From: a candidate division Zixibacteria bacterium SM23_81
GTDB lineage: Bacteria > SM23-81
Direction of reading: 5' to 3'
Length of the DNA: 39,942 nt
Assembly: GCA_001304015.1 (NCBI GenBank)
Contig: LJUY01000018.1
Span: forward strand, 1 to 39,942
Shown: positions 16,522-24,773 of the stretch, in pieces
Numbering within the stretch: position 1 is the first letter of the stretch
Layout of the letters: every line of letters starts with the position of its first letter
Position numbers and translations under genes: made by a program
Notes under the pieces: model-generated
The model's database searches: none
The model's input: the letters and a program-made list of their open reading frames with translations, nothing else
What the model was told of the DNA's origin: nothing

Positions 16522-17667
16522 TTATCTGCCAAGGATTTCACGAGAAATCACGATCCGTTGCACTTCCGAGGTTCCCTCGTAAAGGGTCGTTCCAATAATA
16601 TCCCTCAGATATCGCTCCACCGGGTATTCCGTGGTATAACCATATCCACCCAGCATCTGAACCGATCGAAGGGCAACCTCTTTTGCCGTCTCTGTGGCAA
16701 GGAGTTTTGCCATGGAAGCCTCCTTGGTAAATCCCTGGCCACTTTCTTTGAGAGAAGCAGCTCTGAGGGTGAGTAGCTGGGCCGCCTCAAGCTCGGTGTA
16801 GCTGTCGGCAATCATCCACTGAATGGCCTGAAACCTGGATAGCTTCTGGCCAAAAGCTTCCCTCTCTTTCACGTACTGGGTTGCATATTCGATGGCTGCC
16901 GATCCGACACCGATGGCCAGGGAGGCGATCCCGATTCGGCCCCCATCAAGCTCCACCATGGCAATTTTGAAACCATCACCCTCCTGACCCAGAAGGCATT
17001 CCCTGGGGATGCGACAGTTGTCAAAGACGAGTTCATGCATGGAAGAGGCCCTGTGGCCCATCTTGGTTTCGGCTTTCCCAATGACAAAGCCAGAGGTTCC
17101 CTGTTCAACTAGAAAAGCACTAATTCCCTTTCCTTTTCGAGCGGTTCTGTCCGTGACGGCCCAGACCACGACGACACCGGCCTGCTCCCCACTGGTAATG
17201 AGGCTTTTCCTCCCATTTAAGACAAAAGAGTCTCCGTCGACTACGGCCATGGCCCTGATGTTTGCGGCATCGGAACCGGTGTGGGGCTCTGTGATCGCAA
17301 AGGCCCCGGCTGGATAATGACCATTGCAGAGTTTGGGAATGTGCTTTTCCTTCAAGGCATCAGATGCAAATTCATAGATGACCTCAGCGACCATGTTAGT
17401 TACAGCGGTGGTTACGGCATGCGAGGCACAGGCCTTCGCGATTTCGGTGACAGCCAGGCTATAAGCCACCGCACCAACCTCCGAACCTCCATACTTTACA
17501 GGGACGTTCATCCCCATCAGTCCAAGGTCAGCCATTTTCTTCAGATTCTCATGGGGAAACTCCTTGTTTTCGTCCAGTTGGGCAGCCACGGGCCTGATGT
17601 GCTTCTCTGCAAAATCCCTGACCATGTCCCGAATCATTTCCTGCTCAGATGTTAACGTGAAATCCAT
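16522..17667 (-). CDS. Acyl-CoA dehydrogenase
   Basis: A 381-residue acyl-CoA dehydrogenase. Key segments are AGAFAITEPHTGSDAAN, LNGRKSLITSGEQ, REAFGQKLSRFQAIQ, MLGGYGYTTEYPVERYLRD, and LYEGTSEVQRIVISREIL with the catalytic Glu. It is the third paralogue of this cluster and lies between the HdrD-like and 3-hydroxyacyl-CoA dehydrogenase genes. The ATG at 17667 is set by the conserved N-terminus; the ribosome site is weak. The short-chain type is suggested by the sequence pattern and by neighbours of the butyryl-CoA oxidation sequence. Confidence 0.93.
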   Translation of the reverse strand: MDFTLTSEQEMIRDMVRDFAEKHIRPVAAQLDENKEFPHENLKKMADLGLMGMNVPVKYGGSEVGAVAYSLAVTEIAKACASHAVTTAVTNMVAEVIYEFASDALKEKHIPKLCNGHYPAGAFAITEPHTGSDAANIRAMAVVDGDSFVLNGRKSLITSGEQAGVVVVWAVTDRTARKGKGISAFLVEQGTSGFVIGKAETKMGHRASSMHELVFDNCRIPRECLLGQEGDGFKIAMVELDGGRIGIASLAIGVGSAAIEYATQYVKEREAFGQKLSRFQAIQWMIADSYTELEAAQLLTLRAASLKESGQGFTKEASMAKLLATETAKEVALRSVQMLGGYGYTTEYPVERYLRDIIGTTLYEGTSEVQRIVISREILGR

Positions 17668-17748
17668 TTGACTCGCATCAATTAAAAGAATGGATCTAGT
17701 GATTAACCCGTATTGCTCACCGCAGAGACATAAAGTGCTTTGCAGGCG

Positions 17749-17850
17749 GAGGCTTGAGGATCACTCGGCTGCCGCTTCGCTTGAGGTTTGAGGCTTGAAA
17801 TCTTCTGCCTCCATCCTCAAGGCCTCTAGGGCCGCTCCTGCGACCTCTGC
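17749..17850. repeat. Intergenic inverted repeat with TTGAGG/CCTCAA words
   Basis: GAGGCTTGAGGATCACTCGG and GCTTCGCTTGAGGTTTGAGG on the left are complemented by CCATCCTCAAGGCCTCTAGG and GCCGCTCCTGCGACCTC on the right. The vocabulary matches the elements at 13.0, 15.1 and 18.9 kb. It lies in the 251-bp gap after the 3-hydroxyacyl-CoA dehydrogenase gene. Confidence 0.65.
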
Positions 17851-17918
17851 GTCTCAGCGGTGACATTAAACAGCATTCCAATTTCGGATTTCGTGCTTCG
17901 AATTCATAATAATCTGAT

Positions 17919-18767
17919 TTAGTATGTGTAGAACCCTCTTCCGGATTTTCTTCCCAGATACCCAGCATCAACATATCTTTTGAGGAGGGGGCAGGGACGG
18001 TACTTGGAATCCGCAAAACCCTGATAGAGAACCTCCATGATGGCCAGGCAGGTGTCGAGACCAATCAGGTCTGCCAGTGCCAGTGGCCCCATGGGGTGAT
18101 TCATTCCCAGCTTCATCACTCCGTCTATAGCCTCGAGGCTTCCCACTCCCTCAAATAGCGCATATACCGCCTCATTGATCATGGGCATGAGAATCCTGTT
18201 GGAGATGAATCCAGGAAAATCCTGGGCCTCCAGAGGCGTCTTGCCCATGTGTTCGCTGAGGCTCTTGACTTTCGCAAAGGTCTTATCTGATGTGGCCAAG
18301 CCCCGAATGATCTCCACCAATTTCATCACGGGTACGGGATTCATGAAGTGCATCCCAATCACACGGTCCTGTCTTTCTGTGGCAGAAGCGATCTTAGTGA
18401 TAGAGATGGAGGACGTATTGGTGGCAAGAATGACGTCTTTCCGACAGATTTCATCGAGGCTTTTGAAAATCTCAAGTTTCAGAGACTCGTTCTCTGTGGC
18501 TGCCTCAACCACCAAATCCGCACGGCCCATATTTTCCATTCGGGTCGTTTCGCTGATTCTGGCGATGATTTGGTCTTTGTCCTGTGAGGTGATCTTTTCC
18601 TTCTGAACAGACCGGTCGAGGTTCTTGCCTATGGTTGCCAATCCCTTCTGAACGAGTTCGTCTGTGATGTCGCTCATGACCACGCTAAGGCCAGAGGCAG
18701 CCGCGACCTGAGCAATGCCGTTTCCCATCTGTCCAGCCCCGATGACGCCAACAGTTCTTATTTCCAT
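17919..18767 (-). CDS. hbd: 3-hydroxyacyl-CoA (3-hydroxybutyryl-CoA) dehydrogenase
   Basis: A 282-residue NAD(P)-dependent dehydrogenase of the Hbd/PaaH type, oxidising 3-hydroxybutyryl-CoA to acetoacetyl-CoA. The Rossmann motif GVIGAGQMGNGIAQ is at residues 7-20. The catalytic-region motifs ATNTSSISI, GMHFMNPVPVMKLVEII (His-Asn) and SNRILMPMINEAV follow, and it ends DAGYLGRKSGRGFYTY. Length fits the stand-alone bacterial form with no fused enoyl-CoA hydratase. A strong GGGGGGAGGT site precedes the ATG. It is flanked by repeat elements on both sides, between thiolase and acyl-CoA dehydrogenase genes. Confidence 0.96.
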   Translation of the reverse strand: MEIRTVGVIGAGQMGNGIAQVAAASGLSVVMSDITDELVQKGLATIGKNLDRSVQKEKITSQDKDQIIARISETTRMENMGRADLVVEAATENESLKLEIFKSLDEICRKDVILATNTSSISITKIASATERQDRVIGMHFMNPVPVMKLVEIIRGLATSDKTFAKVKSLSEHMGKTPLEAQDFPGFISNRILMPMINEAVYALFEGVGSLEAIDGVMKLGMNHPMGPLALADLIGLDTCLAIMEVLYQGFADSKYRPCPLLKRYVDAGYLGRKSGRGFYTY

Positions 18768-18864
18768 ACCTCCCCCCTTTTTGTTTGAGCTCCAATCAAT
18801 TAAGTTCGCGACATAGCTTGCTGGGCAGCGGTCTAAGGATCGCTGCGCTATGCTACGCTTCAGG

Positions 18865-19013
18865 AGCGCTTCGCTCGAGGATCGCTCCGCCCCATGGGCT
18901 TGGCTTGAGGCAACATTCTCTGAATGCTAATCTTATGTGTTGTGGCTCGAGGGGACAAAGTCCTCGGTCCTCCAACCTTAAGTCCCGCACCGCGGGACGC
19001 TCCTCAAGCGAAC
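18865..19013. repeat. Intergenic repeat element, copy 2 (pairs with 13031-13178)
   Basis: About 149 nt, aligning along its length with 13031-13178: left arm AGCGCTTCGCTCGAGGATCG, right arm with AGTCCCGCACCGCGGGACG and CTCCTCAAGCGAAC. The centre diverges more than the arms. It lies between the thiolase and 3-hydroxyacyl-CoA dehydrogenase genes. No coding potential is seen. Confidence 0.85.
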
Positions 19014-19082
19014 TCTTTCCGCGATCTGCCTGCCTTTGATGCACCTCCTGAGCGGACGGTCATCTAGATTCCCTTGATATCT

Positions 19083-20258
19083 TTAGCGCTCAACAATGAG
19101 AGACACCGCCTCCCCTCCACCCAGGCAGAGAGTAGCCATGCCCAGTTTCGCGTCCTCATCCTTCATGGCGTATAGAAGAGTTGTCAGAACTCGCGCTCCG
19201 CTCGCCCCTATAGGATGTCCGAGGGCAACGGCCCCGCCCCTCACATTGACCTTTCGGGTATCGAGGCCAAGCTCCCGGATTATTGCCACCGTGGATGCAG
19301 CAAAGGCCTCATTGATCTCAAAGAGGCCGATCTCCTCGATGGAGAGGCCAGCTTTCCGAAGCACCTCGGGAATGGATTTGATGGGCGCGACCAGGACGTC
19401 CTCCAACTCAACTCCTGCCGCGGCCTGGGCTCCCACCGTCGCCATGGGAGATACACCCAACTCCTTTGCCTTTTTGATGGACATCAGGACCAGGGCACTT
19501 GCACCGTCACTGATTTTTGAAGCGTTACCCGCCGTCACGACCCCTCCGTCCTTGAAAACAGGCTTTAGCCTGGCCATGGCCTCCAGATCAGGCTGCCGTG
19601 GCCCCTCGTCTCGGTCAAGAATGATCGGGCTGCCCTTCTTCTGGGGTATCTCAACCGGGAGAATCTCTGCTCTGGACTTGCCCTCAGCGGTTGCATTAAG
19701 AGCTTTTTCATTTGACTCGAAAGCAAACCGATCCTGATCTTGGCGAGAGACCTGAAACTTCTGAGCGACCAATTCCGCCGTGTAGCCCATGTGGAAGTCG
19801 CTTACTACATCCCACAGACCGTCATGGACCATCGCATCGATCAATTTTCCGTCCCAAAGCCGGTATCCATCCCTGGCCTTGTCGAGATAGTAGGGGGCCC
19901 GGCTCATGGATTCCATGCCTCCTGCGACGACAACCTCAGCATCTCCCGCCATGATGGAATGGGCACCCATCATCACGGCCTTCAATCCAGAACCGCAGAC
20001 CTTGTTGATTGTCGTGGCGCACGATTCCATAGGGAGTTTGGCCTTGATCATGGCCTGACGTGCAGGATTCTGCCCAAGGCCATGGGGAAGAACATTTCCC
20101 ATGATGACCTCGTCGACGTCATCCTTTTCGATTCCCGATCGTCGAATCGCCTCCGTGATGACCAAAGCCCCGAGGTCTGTTGCTGAGAAACCACTCAGCC
20201 CCCCCATGAAGTTTCCTATGGGCGTTCTGACCGCACTTGTGATAACAACTTGATCCAT
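19083..20258 (-). CDS. Acetyl-CoA acetyltransferase (thiolase)
   Basis: A 391-residue type II thiolase with all catalytic elements: nucleophilic Cys in NKVCGSGLKAV, NEAFA, GGAVALGHPIGASG with the catalytic His, and CLGGGEA with the second Cys. It would cleave acetoacetyl-CoA (or a short 3-ketoacyl-CoA) to acetyl-CoA. This contrasts with the Cys-less thiolase-like protein at 4676-6070. I chose ATG 20258 (MDQVVITSAVRTP), which has AAGGAG upstream; a TTG seven codons earlier is less likely. It is the first enzyme gene downstream of the MerR regulator and is probably co-transcribed with it (40 bp). Confidence 0.96.
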   Translation of the reverse strand: MDQVVITSAVRTPIGNFMGGLSGFSATDLGALVITEAIRRSGIEKDDVDEVIMGNVLPHGLGQNPARQAMIKAKLPMESCATTINKVCGSGLKAVMMGAHSIMAGDAEVVVAGGMESMSRAPYYLDKARDGYRLWDGKLIDAMVHDGLWDVVSDFHMGYTAELVAQKFQVSRQDQDRFAFESNEKALNATAEGKSRAEILPVEIPQKKGSPIILDRDEGPRQPDLEAMARLKPVFKDGGVVTAGNASKISDGASALVLMSIKKAKELGVSPMATVGAQAAAGVELEDVLVAPIKSIPEVLRKAGLSIEEIGLFEINEAFAASTVAIIRELGLDTRKVNVRGGAVALGHPIGASGARVLTTLLYAMKDEDAKLGMATLCLGGGEAVSLIVER

Positions 20259-20298
20259 CGCTTCCTTCTCCTTGGTCAAAGAACTCTGTCAAATGTCC

Positions 20299-20772
20299 CT
20301 ACTCCACCCCCTCGTTCAGCTTGGATTTGATTCTTTCTTGATAGTCGATGATCTGGTTTTTGAGTTTGCTAAGATTCTGAATTCGCTCGTCAATGCGATT
20401 CGTATGATGTTGTAGGAGTTCGAGCAGTCTCGGGAGCACCTTGCGGTTGGTTCGATGGATCTGATAGATGTCCTCAAGCTCCTGCATCTCCGCCAGGGTC
20501 AGTCCCAGGTGTTTCAGACGCTTGACAAATCTCAGCCGCTGGCAGTCTTTGTCTGTGTAGATTCGTTTTCCCCCCTCTACACGTTTCACCGAATTGAGAA
20601 GCCCGATTTCCTCGTAATACCGAATGGTTCGGGTGGTGAGTCCCACCATGGTAGCCAATTCACCGATCTGATAATGGGTCGACTTTTCCAGGGAGGTTTT
20701 TCTCCTCCTCATATGTCGGTCAGTCATCTCCGCATCGGTCTCCGCCGTTTTAGGGCTCTGGTAATGGGCCAT
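20299..20772 (-). CDS. MerR-family transcriptional regulator
   Basis: A 157-residue MerR protein. The winged helix-turn-helix starts at YQIGELATMVGLTTRTIRYYEEIGLL (about residues 33-58), followed by GGKRIYTDKDCQRLRFVKRLKHLGLTLAEM and a coiled-coil dimerisation helix (HHTNRIDERIQNLSKLKNQI). No metal-binding Cys cluster or ligand domain is visible. It resembles regulators of acyl-CoA or branched-chain catabolism (LiuR type), an inference. ATG 20772 lacks a ribosome site and the first 30 residues are not HTH; the ATG at 20727 is an alternative. It heads the minus-strand catabolic cluster, with a candidate operator just upstream. Confidence 0.92.
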   Translation of the reverse strand: MAHYQSPKTAETDAEMTDRHMRRRKTSLEKSTHYQIGELATMVGLTTRTIRYYEEIGLLNSVKRVEGGKRIYTDKDCQRLRFVKRLKHLGLTLAEMQELEDIYQIHRTNRKVLPRLLELLQHHTNRIDERIQNLSKLKNQIIDYQERIKSKLNEGVE

Positions 20773-20784
20773 GAATCTGAGAAT

Positions 20785-20802
20785 TCACTTAACGTAAACT
20801 GA
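20785..20802 (-). promoter_or_regulatory. Candidate MerR autoregulatory operator
   Basis: The plus strand reads TCACTTAACGTAAACTGA, a near-perfect palindrome (14 of 18 positions symmetric) immediately upstream of the MerR gene. It matches the 6613-6630 site at 17 of 18. The TTnACGTnAA core resembles operators described for LiuR-type MerR regulators. Promoter elements around it are not resolved. Confidence 0.55.
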
Positions 20803-21167
20803 TGATCAGACCCTTCAGCATACCCTTTTCTCGGTCCTTTTTCAATGAATAGTGTCGGGGAGCTTCGGAGCGAAAGAACAACAGTGTTCACATACGAAAA
20901 CTACAGGGCACAATATAATCAACAGATTAGAAAGGTGATGCACCCAAAAGTCAGGAAACTCCTGTTCCAAGGACATAGGGCATGAAATAATAGTCACAAA
21001 ACCCTGTGATGTCAATGCATGGCAGGACTCTGGCAATCTTCCCCTAACTGTAGCACGCACTTTGCAGCTATCGCCAGAATATGGCATTCTTGGATACGAA
21101 TCACGGTGGACGCGGTTTACAAACCGACGGGTATAGAGGTATGAAAACATATGGAGGCACTATCGGG
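20803..21167 (+). promoter_or_regulatory. Leader region of leuCDB with possible promoter and tiny ORF
   Basis: This 365-bp stretch between the operator and leuC has a perfect TATAAT at 20914-20919, without a good -35 box. A 15-codon ORF (ATG 20938, stop 20985) follows AAAGGTG and contains a Leu-Leu pair, which is too little to call a leucine attenuator. An open frame on the minus strand (20842-21150) has no recognisable features. No known riboswitch was recognised. Confidence 0.3.
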
Positions 21168-22436
21168 ATGGAGATGACAATAACAGAGAAAATCCTGGCT
21201 GCCCATGCCGGCCTGGCAGAGGTTCGCCCAGGTCAACTGATTAACGCGAAGGTGGACCTTGCCTTAGGGAACGATATTACAGCCCCGATAGCTATTGAAC
21301 TGTTCAGAAGGACTGGTGCCAAGAATGTATTCGACAAAGAAAAGGTTATTCTGGTTCCAGATCACTTTGCCCCGAACAAGGACATCCAGTCCGCCGAGCA
21401 GTGCAAGATTTTGAGGACCTTTGCCCGTGAGCAGGAGCTTACGCAATACTATGAAGTAGGCCAAGTGGGGATCGAGCACGCGCTCCTTCCAGAGCAGGGA
21501 CTTGTACTTCCAGGTGACCTCGTTGTGGGAGCAGACAGCCACACCTGCACCTATGGGGCTCTTGGGGCTTTTTCCACTGGCGTAGGGAGCACAGACCTGG
21601 CGGCAGCGATGGTTACGGGTGAGCTCTGGTTCAAGGTTCCTGAGACGACCAAGCTGATATATCGGGGAGAACTCAGGCCCTGGGTGGAAGGAAAGGACCT
21701 GATCCTCTACACGATCGGAGAGATCGGGGTGGACGGGGCCTTGTATAGAGCAATCGAATTCACAGGAGAGACGATTGAAAGCCTTCCCATGGCAGGGCGT
21801 TTCACTATGGCCAACATGGCCGTCGAGGCTGGCGCCAAGAACGGCATATTCCTTCCAGATCGGGTAACCAAGCAGTATGTGAAAGCAAGGGCAAAACGGA
21901 AGTATTGTTTCTACGCAAGCGACAAGGGAGCTAAGTACGAGGAGATTAGGGAATTTGACGTATCCAACATCGAGCCACAGGTTGCCTTCCCCCATCTTCC
22001 TAGCAATACGAGAGGAATCAGTGAGATTGGAGAGATCCCGATCGATCAAGCAGTGATCGGATCCTGTACCAATGGATGGTTGGAAGATCTACAGACGGCT
22101 GCGAAGGTACTGAGGGGACATAGAATCTCACCGAACACCAGACTGATCATCATCCCAGCCACTCCATCCATCTATCGACAGGCCATGAAGGACGGCCTGT
22201 TCGAGGTCTTTCTGGATGCCGGTGCCGTTATCAGCCCCCCGACTTGTGGGCCTTGCCTGGGAGGCTACATGGGGGTCTTGGCAAAAGGTGAAAGGGCTAT
22301 CGCCACTACCAACAGGAATTTCGTCGGGAGGATGGGTCATCCAGAGAGTGAAGTCTATCTGTCCAACCCCGCAGTGGCGGCGGCATCGGCGGTTTTAGGA
22401 AGGATAGCCGGGCCGGATGAGCTGGACCATGGATAG
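21168..22436 (+). CDS. leuC: 3-isopropylmalate dehydratase large subunit (LeuC/HacA family)
   Basis: A 422-residue aconitase-superfamily large subunit of the archaeal/HACN type. The [4Fe-4S] cluster cysteines are visible in GSCTNG and in PPTCGPCLGG. Also present are the conserved GADSHTCTYGALGAFSTGVGS and the ending NRNFVGRMGHPESEVYLSNPAVAAASA. With LeuD it isomerises 2-isopropylmalate to 3-isopropylmalate; related enzymes act on homoaconitate or methylmalate, so the substrate is likely but not certain. I chose ATG 21168 because GGAGG lies ten bases upstream; ATG 21174 and 21141 are alternatives. It heads leuC-leuD-leuB, transcribed away from the MerR cluster. Confidence 0.93.
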   Translation: MEMTITEKILAAHAGLAEVRPGQLINAKVDLALGNDITAPIAIELFRRTGAKNVFDKEKVILVPDHFAPNKDIQSAEQCKILRTFAREQELTQYYEVGQVGIEHALLPEQGLVLPGDLVVGADSHTCTYGALGAFSTGVGSTDLAAAMVTGELWFKVPETTKLIYRGELRPWVEGKDLILYTIGEIGVDGALYRAIEFTGETIESLPMAGRFTMANMAVEAGAKNGIFLPDRVTKQYVKARAKRKYCFYASDKGAKYEEIREFDVSNIEPQVAFPHLPSNTRGISEIGEIPIDQAVIGSCTNGWLEDLQTAAKVLRGHRISPNTRLIIIPATPSIYRQAMKDGLFEVFLDAGAVISPPTCGPCLGGYMGVLAKGERAIATTNRNFVGRMGHPESEVYLSNPAVAAASAVLGRIAGPDELDHG

Positions 22437-22465
22437 GGATTGAAGATGGAGAAAGGAGGCCATTG

Positions 22466-22960
22466 ATGATGAAATTTAGGGGAAGGGCCTGGAGATTTGG
22501 CTCCAACATAGATACCGACGCCATTATCCCTGCCCGCTATCTCAACGTATCGGATCCAGAAGAGCTGGCTCGACACTGCATGGAGGATGAAAACCCCAAG
22601 TTTGTCAAAGAGGTCAAACAGGGCGATATTATCATTGCTGATTCAAATTTTGGTTGCGGTTCTTCCAGGGAGCATGCTCCGATTGCCATAAAGGCAAAAG
22701 GGATATCCTGTGTTATTGCCAGGAGTTTTGCCAGAATATTCTATCGAAATGCCTTCAACATGGGGCTGCCCATCATAGAAAGCGGTGAGGCCGTCGACGG
22801 GACCGAGGATGGCCATGAGCTTGAGGTGGATCTAGACAGGGGGGAGATCAGAAACGAGATGACCGGTCGCGTCTTTAAGTCCAGTCCAATCCCTCCCTTT
22901 ATGCAGAGGATCATTGATGATGGAGGCTTGATGGAGCATATCGCGAGAAGGAGGAACTAG
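22466..22960 (+). CDS. leuD: 3-isopropylmalate dehydratase small subunit
   Basis: A 164-residue LeuD swivelling domain. It shows FGSNIDTDAIIPARYLN, the substrate-recognition stretch DPEELARHCMED, NFGCGSSREHAPIAIKAKG (the GCGSSRE motif), and ARIFYRNAFNMGLP. It pairs with LeuC to complete the active site. AAAGGAGG precedes the ATG at 22466 by six bases; the upstream TTG at 22463 and the ATG one codon later are less well spaced. The stop codon directly abuts the next start (TAGATG), so leuD and leuB are coupled. Confidence 0.95.
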   Translation: MMKFRGRAWRFGSNIDTDAIIPARYLNVSDPEELARHCMEDENPKFVKEVKQGDIIIADSNFGCGSSREHAPIAIKAKGISCVIARSFARIFYRNAFNMGLPIIESGEAVDGTEDGHELEVDLDRGEIRNEMTGRVFKSSPIPPFMQRIIDDGGLMEHIARRRN

Positions 22961-24025
22961 ATGGGGAAAACACATAGGATCGGGGTGATTCCCGGGGACG
23001 GGACAGGACCTGAGGTTGTCGCCGAAGGACTGAAGATCTTAAAGGCGGTAGCGGAGAAGACGGACGCTGAGTTCGACTTCATCCAATACGATTTTGGGGG
23101 GGAAAGGTATTTGAGAACAGGCGAGATACTCCCCGATTTGGCCATCGAAGAGCTGGGCCAACTGGACGCTATTTATCTGGGAGCCATCGGCCATCCGGAT
23201 GTGAAACCGGCGATTCTGGAGAAGGGGATCCTTCTTAGACTGAGGTTCTCCTTAGATCAGTACGTCAATCTTCGGCCCGTGAAGCTCTACCCGGGGGTGG
23301 AGACCCCTTTGAAGGACAAGGGGCCAGAGGACATTGATTTCGTGGTGGTCCGCGAGAACACCGAGGGGCTTTACACCGGTGGTGGAGGGTTTCTGAGAAA
23401 GGGAACCTCAGACGAGATCGCTGTCCAGGAGTCTATCAACACCCGAAAGGGTGTGGAGAGGTGTCTACGATACGCATTTGAGTATTGCCGGAAGCGAAAC
23501 AAGAGAAACAAGCTCACTCTCTGTGGCAAGACCAACGTCCTCACCTATGCCTTTGACTTGTGGGAGAGGGCCTTCCATGAGATAGGTCAGGAGTATCCTG
23601 AAATAGAGCGAGACTATGCCCATGTGGATGCGATCTGCATGTGGATGGTCAAGAACCCAGAACGCTTCGACGTGATCGTGACCGACAATATGTTCGGAGA
23701 CATCATCACGGACCTTGGGGCTACAATCCAGGGAGGGATGGGCATCGCTGCGGGAGGAAACATCAACCCAGAGGGGACTTCCATGTTTGAGCCCATTGGC
23801 GGCTCTGCTCCAAAATATACGGGGAAAAACCTGATCAATCCCCTGGCCGCTATTCTGGCCGGTCAGATGATGCTGGACCATCTTGGGGAACCGGAGGCCG
23901 CGAGGCGGGTAGAACAGGCCGTGATAGACGTAGTTGAAAAGCACATGAAAAGCATGGAAGCGGGGATGATGGGCGTGAGCACCACCGAGGTCGGCGACCT
24001 GGTTGTGAAATACATTCAAGAATGA
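22961..24025 (+). CDS. leuB: 3-isopropylmalate dehydrogenase (actinobacterial-type)
   Basis: A 354-residue beta-decarboxylating dehydrogenase. Motifs are [30 protein letters not shown] (as in actinobacterial LeuB rather than the E. coli form), [24 protein letters not shown] (catalytic Lys region), [22 protein letters not shown] (metal Asp residues), and EPIGGSAP. It would oxidise 3-isopropylmalate to 2-oxoisocaproate. Tartrate dehydrogenase-like or homoisocitrate activities belong to the same superfamily and cannot be excluded. No leuA is adjacent, but a stand-alone LeuA regulatory domain is encoded at 30634-31110. It starts on the ATG immediately after the leuD stop. Confidence 0.92.
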   Translation: MGKTHRIGVIPGDGTGPEVVAEGLKILKAVAEKTDAEFDFIQYDFGGERYLRTGEILPDLAIEELGQLDAIYLGAIGHPDVKPAILEKGILLRLRFSLDQYVNLRPVKLYPGVETPLKDKGPEDIDFVVVRENTEGLYTGGGGFLRKGTSDEIAVQESINTRKGVERCLRYAFEYCRKRNKRNKLTLCGKTNVLTYAFDLWERAFHEIGQEYPEIERDYAHVDAICMWMVKNPERFDVIVTDNMFGDIITDLGATIQGGMGIAAGGNINPEGTSMFEPIGGSAPKYTGKNLINPLAAILAGQMMLDHLGEPEAARRVEQAVIDVVEKHMKSMEAGMMGVSTTEVGDLVVKYIQE

Positions 24026-24121
24026 TCTGGGATGTGCGATGTGCGATCTGCGATCTGGGATATGAGATCTGGAATGTGACAGTTTCCTTTTCTTGAGGCC
24101 CACATCCCAGATCCCAGATCG
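24024..24121. repeat. Inverted repeat with GATCTGGGAT/ATCCCAGATC words; possible two-way terminator
   Basis: It starts at the leuB stop codon. The left side repeats GATCTGGGAT, GTGCGATCTG and GATCTGGAATGTG variants, and the right side (24101-24121) reads CACATCCCAGATCCCAGATC. It lies between leuB and the convergent cutA gene, so it could act as a terminator for both, though no clean T-tract follows. Confidence 0.75.
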
Positions 24122-24157
24122 TTGGATTGTTACCGTGGTAGTGCCGAACCGATGATT

Positions 24158-24484
24158 CTAGGTGGGCTCAGCCGTCTCTTGCTTGATCCATTCAAGGTAA
24201 GCATGGAGACCCTCCACAATGGGCAGGGCTATGATCTCGGGGACATCATAGCTATGGAGAGCCCTGATCCTCTCCTGGAGGGCTCCAAAAAGGCTCTGGC
24301 GGGTCTTGATGATCAGATAGTACTCCGGCTCATCACAGATTTTCCCCTCCCATCGATAAACGGAGCGAATCTGCGGAAGGAGGTTGACACAGGCGGCAAG
24401 CCTCTCTTCTACCAGAGTCCTGGCAATGGTCAGAGACTCCTGCTCTGACCCCACAGAGACGTAGACGACAAAGGATGGGTCCAT
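24158..24484 (-). CDS. cutA: CutA1 divalent-ion tolerance protein
   Basis: A 108-residue CutA1 homologue, the usual length. It shows VYVSVGSEQESLTIARTLVEERLAACVNLLP, VYRWEGKI, EYYLIIKT, and the C-terminal HSYDVPEIIALPI with the conserved YxxPE-like segment. CutA1 is a trimeric ferredoxin-like protein linked to copper/divalent metal tolerance; its molecular role is unsettled. ATG 24484 follows GGAGGGAG. It is convergent with leuB and divergent from the acetoacetyl-CoA synthetase gene, apparently monocistronic. Confidence 0.96.
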   Translation of the reverse strand: MDPSFVVYVSVGSEQESLTIARTLVEERLAACVNLLPQIRSVYRWEGKICDEPEYYLIIKTRQSLFGALQERIRALHSYDVPEIIALPIVEGLHAYLEWIKQETAEPT

Positions 24485-24567
24485 GATTCTCCCTCCTTGT
24501 AAGACGTTGAGTGCTTGCTCGATCAGACGATATTACAAGTTCCTGGTCATCAGGTAAATAAACAAAT

Positions 24568-24584
24568 GTCCGGAATTTCCGGAC
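24568..24584. promoter_or_regulatory. Palindrome in the cutA/aacS divergent region
   Basis: GTCCGGAATTTCCGGAC has perfect 8-nt arms around a single T. It sits in the 289-bp divergent intergenic region, where an operator would be expected. The loop is too small for an RNA hairpin, so a protein-binding site is more likely. The cognate regulator is unknown. Confidence 0.45.
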
Positions 24585-24669
24585 GTTTCGTTTCCTTCCT
24601 GTGGGTTATCGGCCCGACTGGGTCTCACGTCCGCAGGCTAGTATGGCCTAGACTCCAATGCCAGGGGAG

Positions 24670-24696
24670 TTGACAATTGTTCCTAGATGTGAAAAT
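24670..24696 (+). promoter_or_regulatory. Possible sigma-70 promoter for aacS
   Basis: A perfect TTGACA at 24670-24675 is followed after 15 bases by GAAAAT, a mediocre -10 at short spacing. It lies about 80 bp upstream of the acetoacetyl-CoA synthetase start. Only the -35 is strong. Confidence 0.35.
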
Positions 24697-24773
24697 GAAA
24701 TAAGTAGACACGTGTGGAGAACTGAACGCAGATTCGCTCGGTGTGAAGCCGCTTCCGGGCAAAGGGAGGGCCT

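Noticed and set aside
20938-20985. Leucine attenuator leader peptide before leuC
   Set aside because: Only two Leu codons in 15, and no convincing alternative terminator/antiterminator pair follows; kept only as a note in the leader region.
20842-21150. A 102-codon minus-strand frame upstream of leuC
   Set aside because: It covers the likely leuC promoter/leader, has no ribosome site and no recognisable features.
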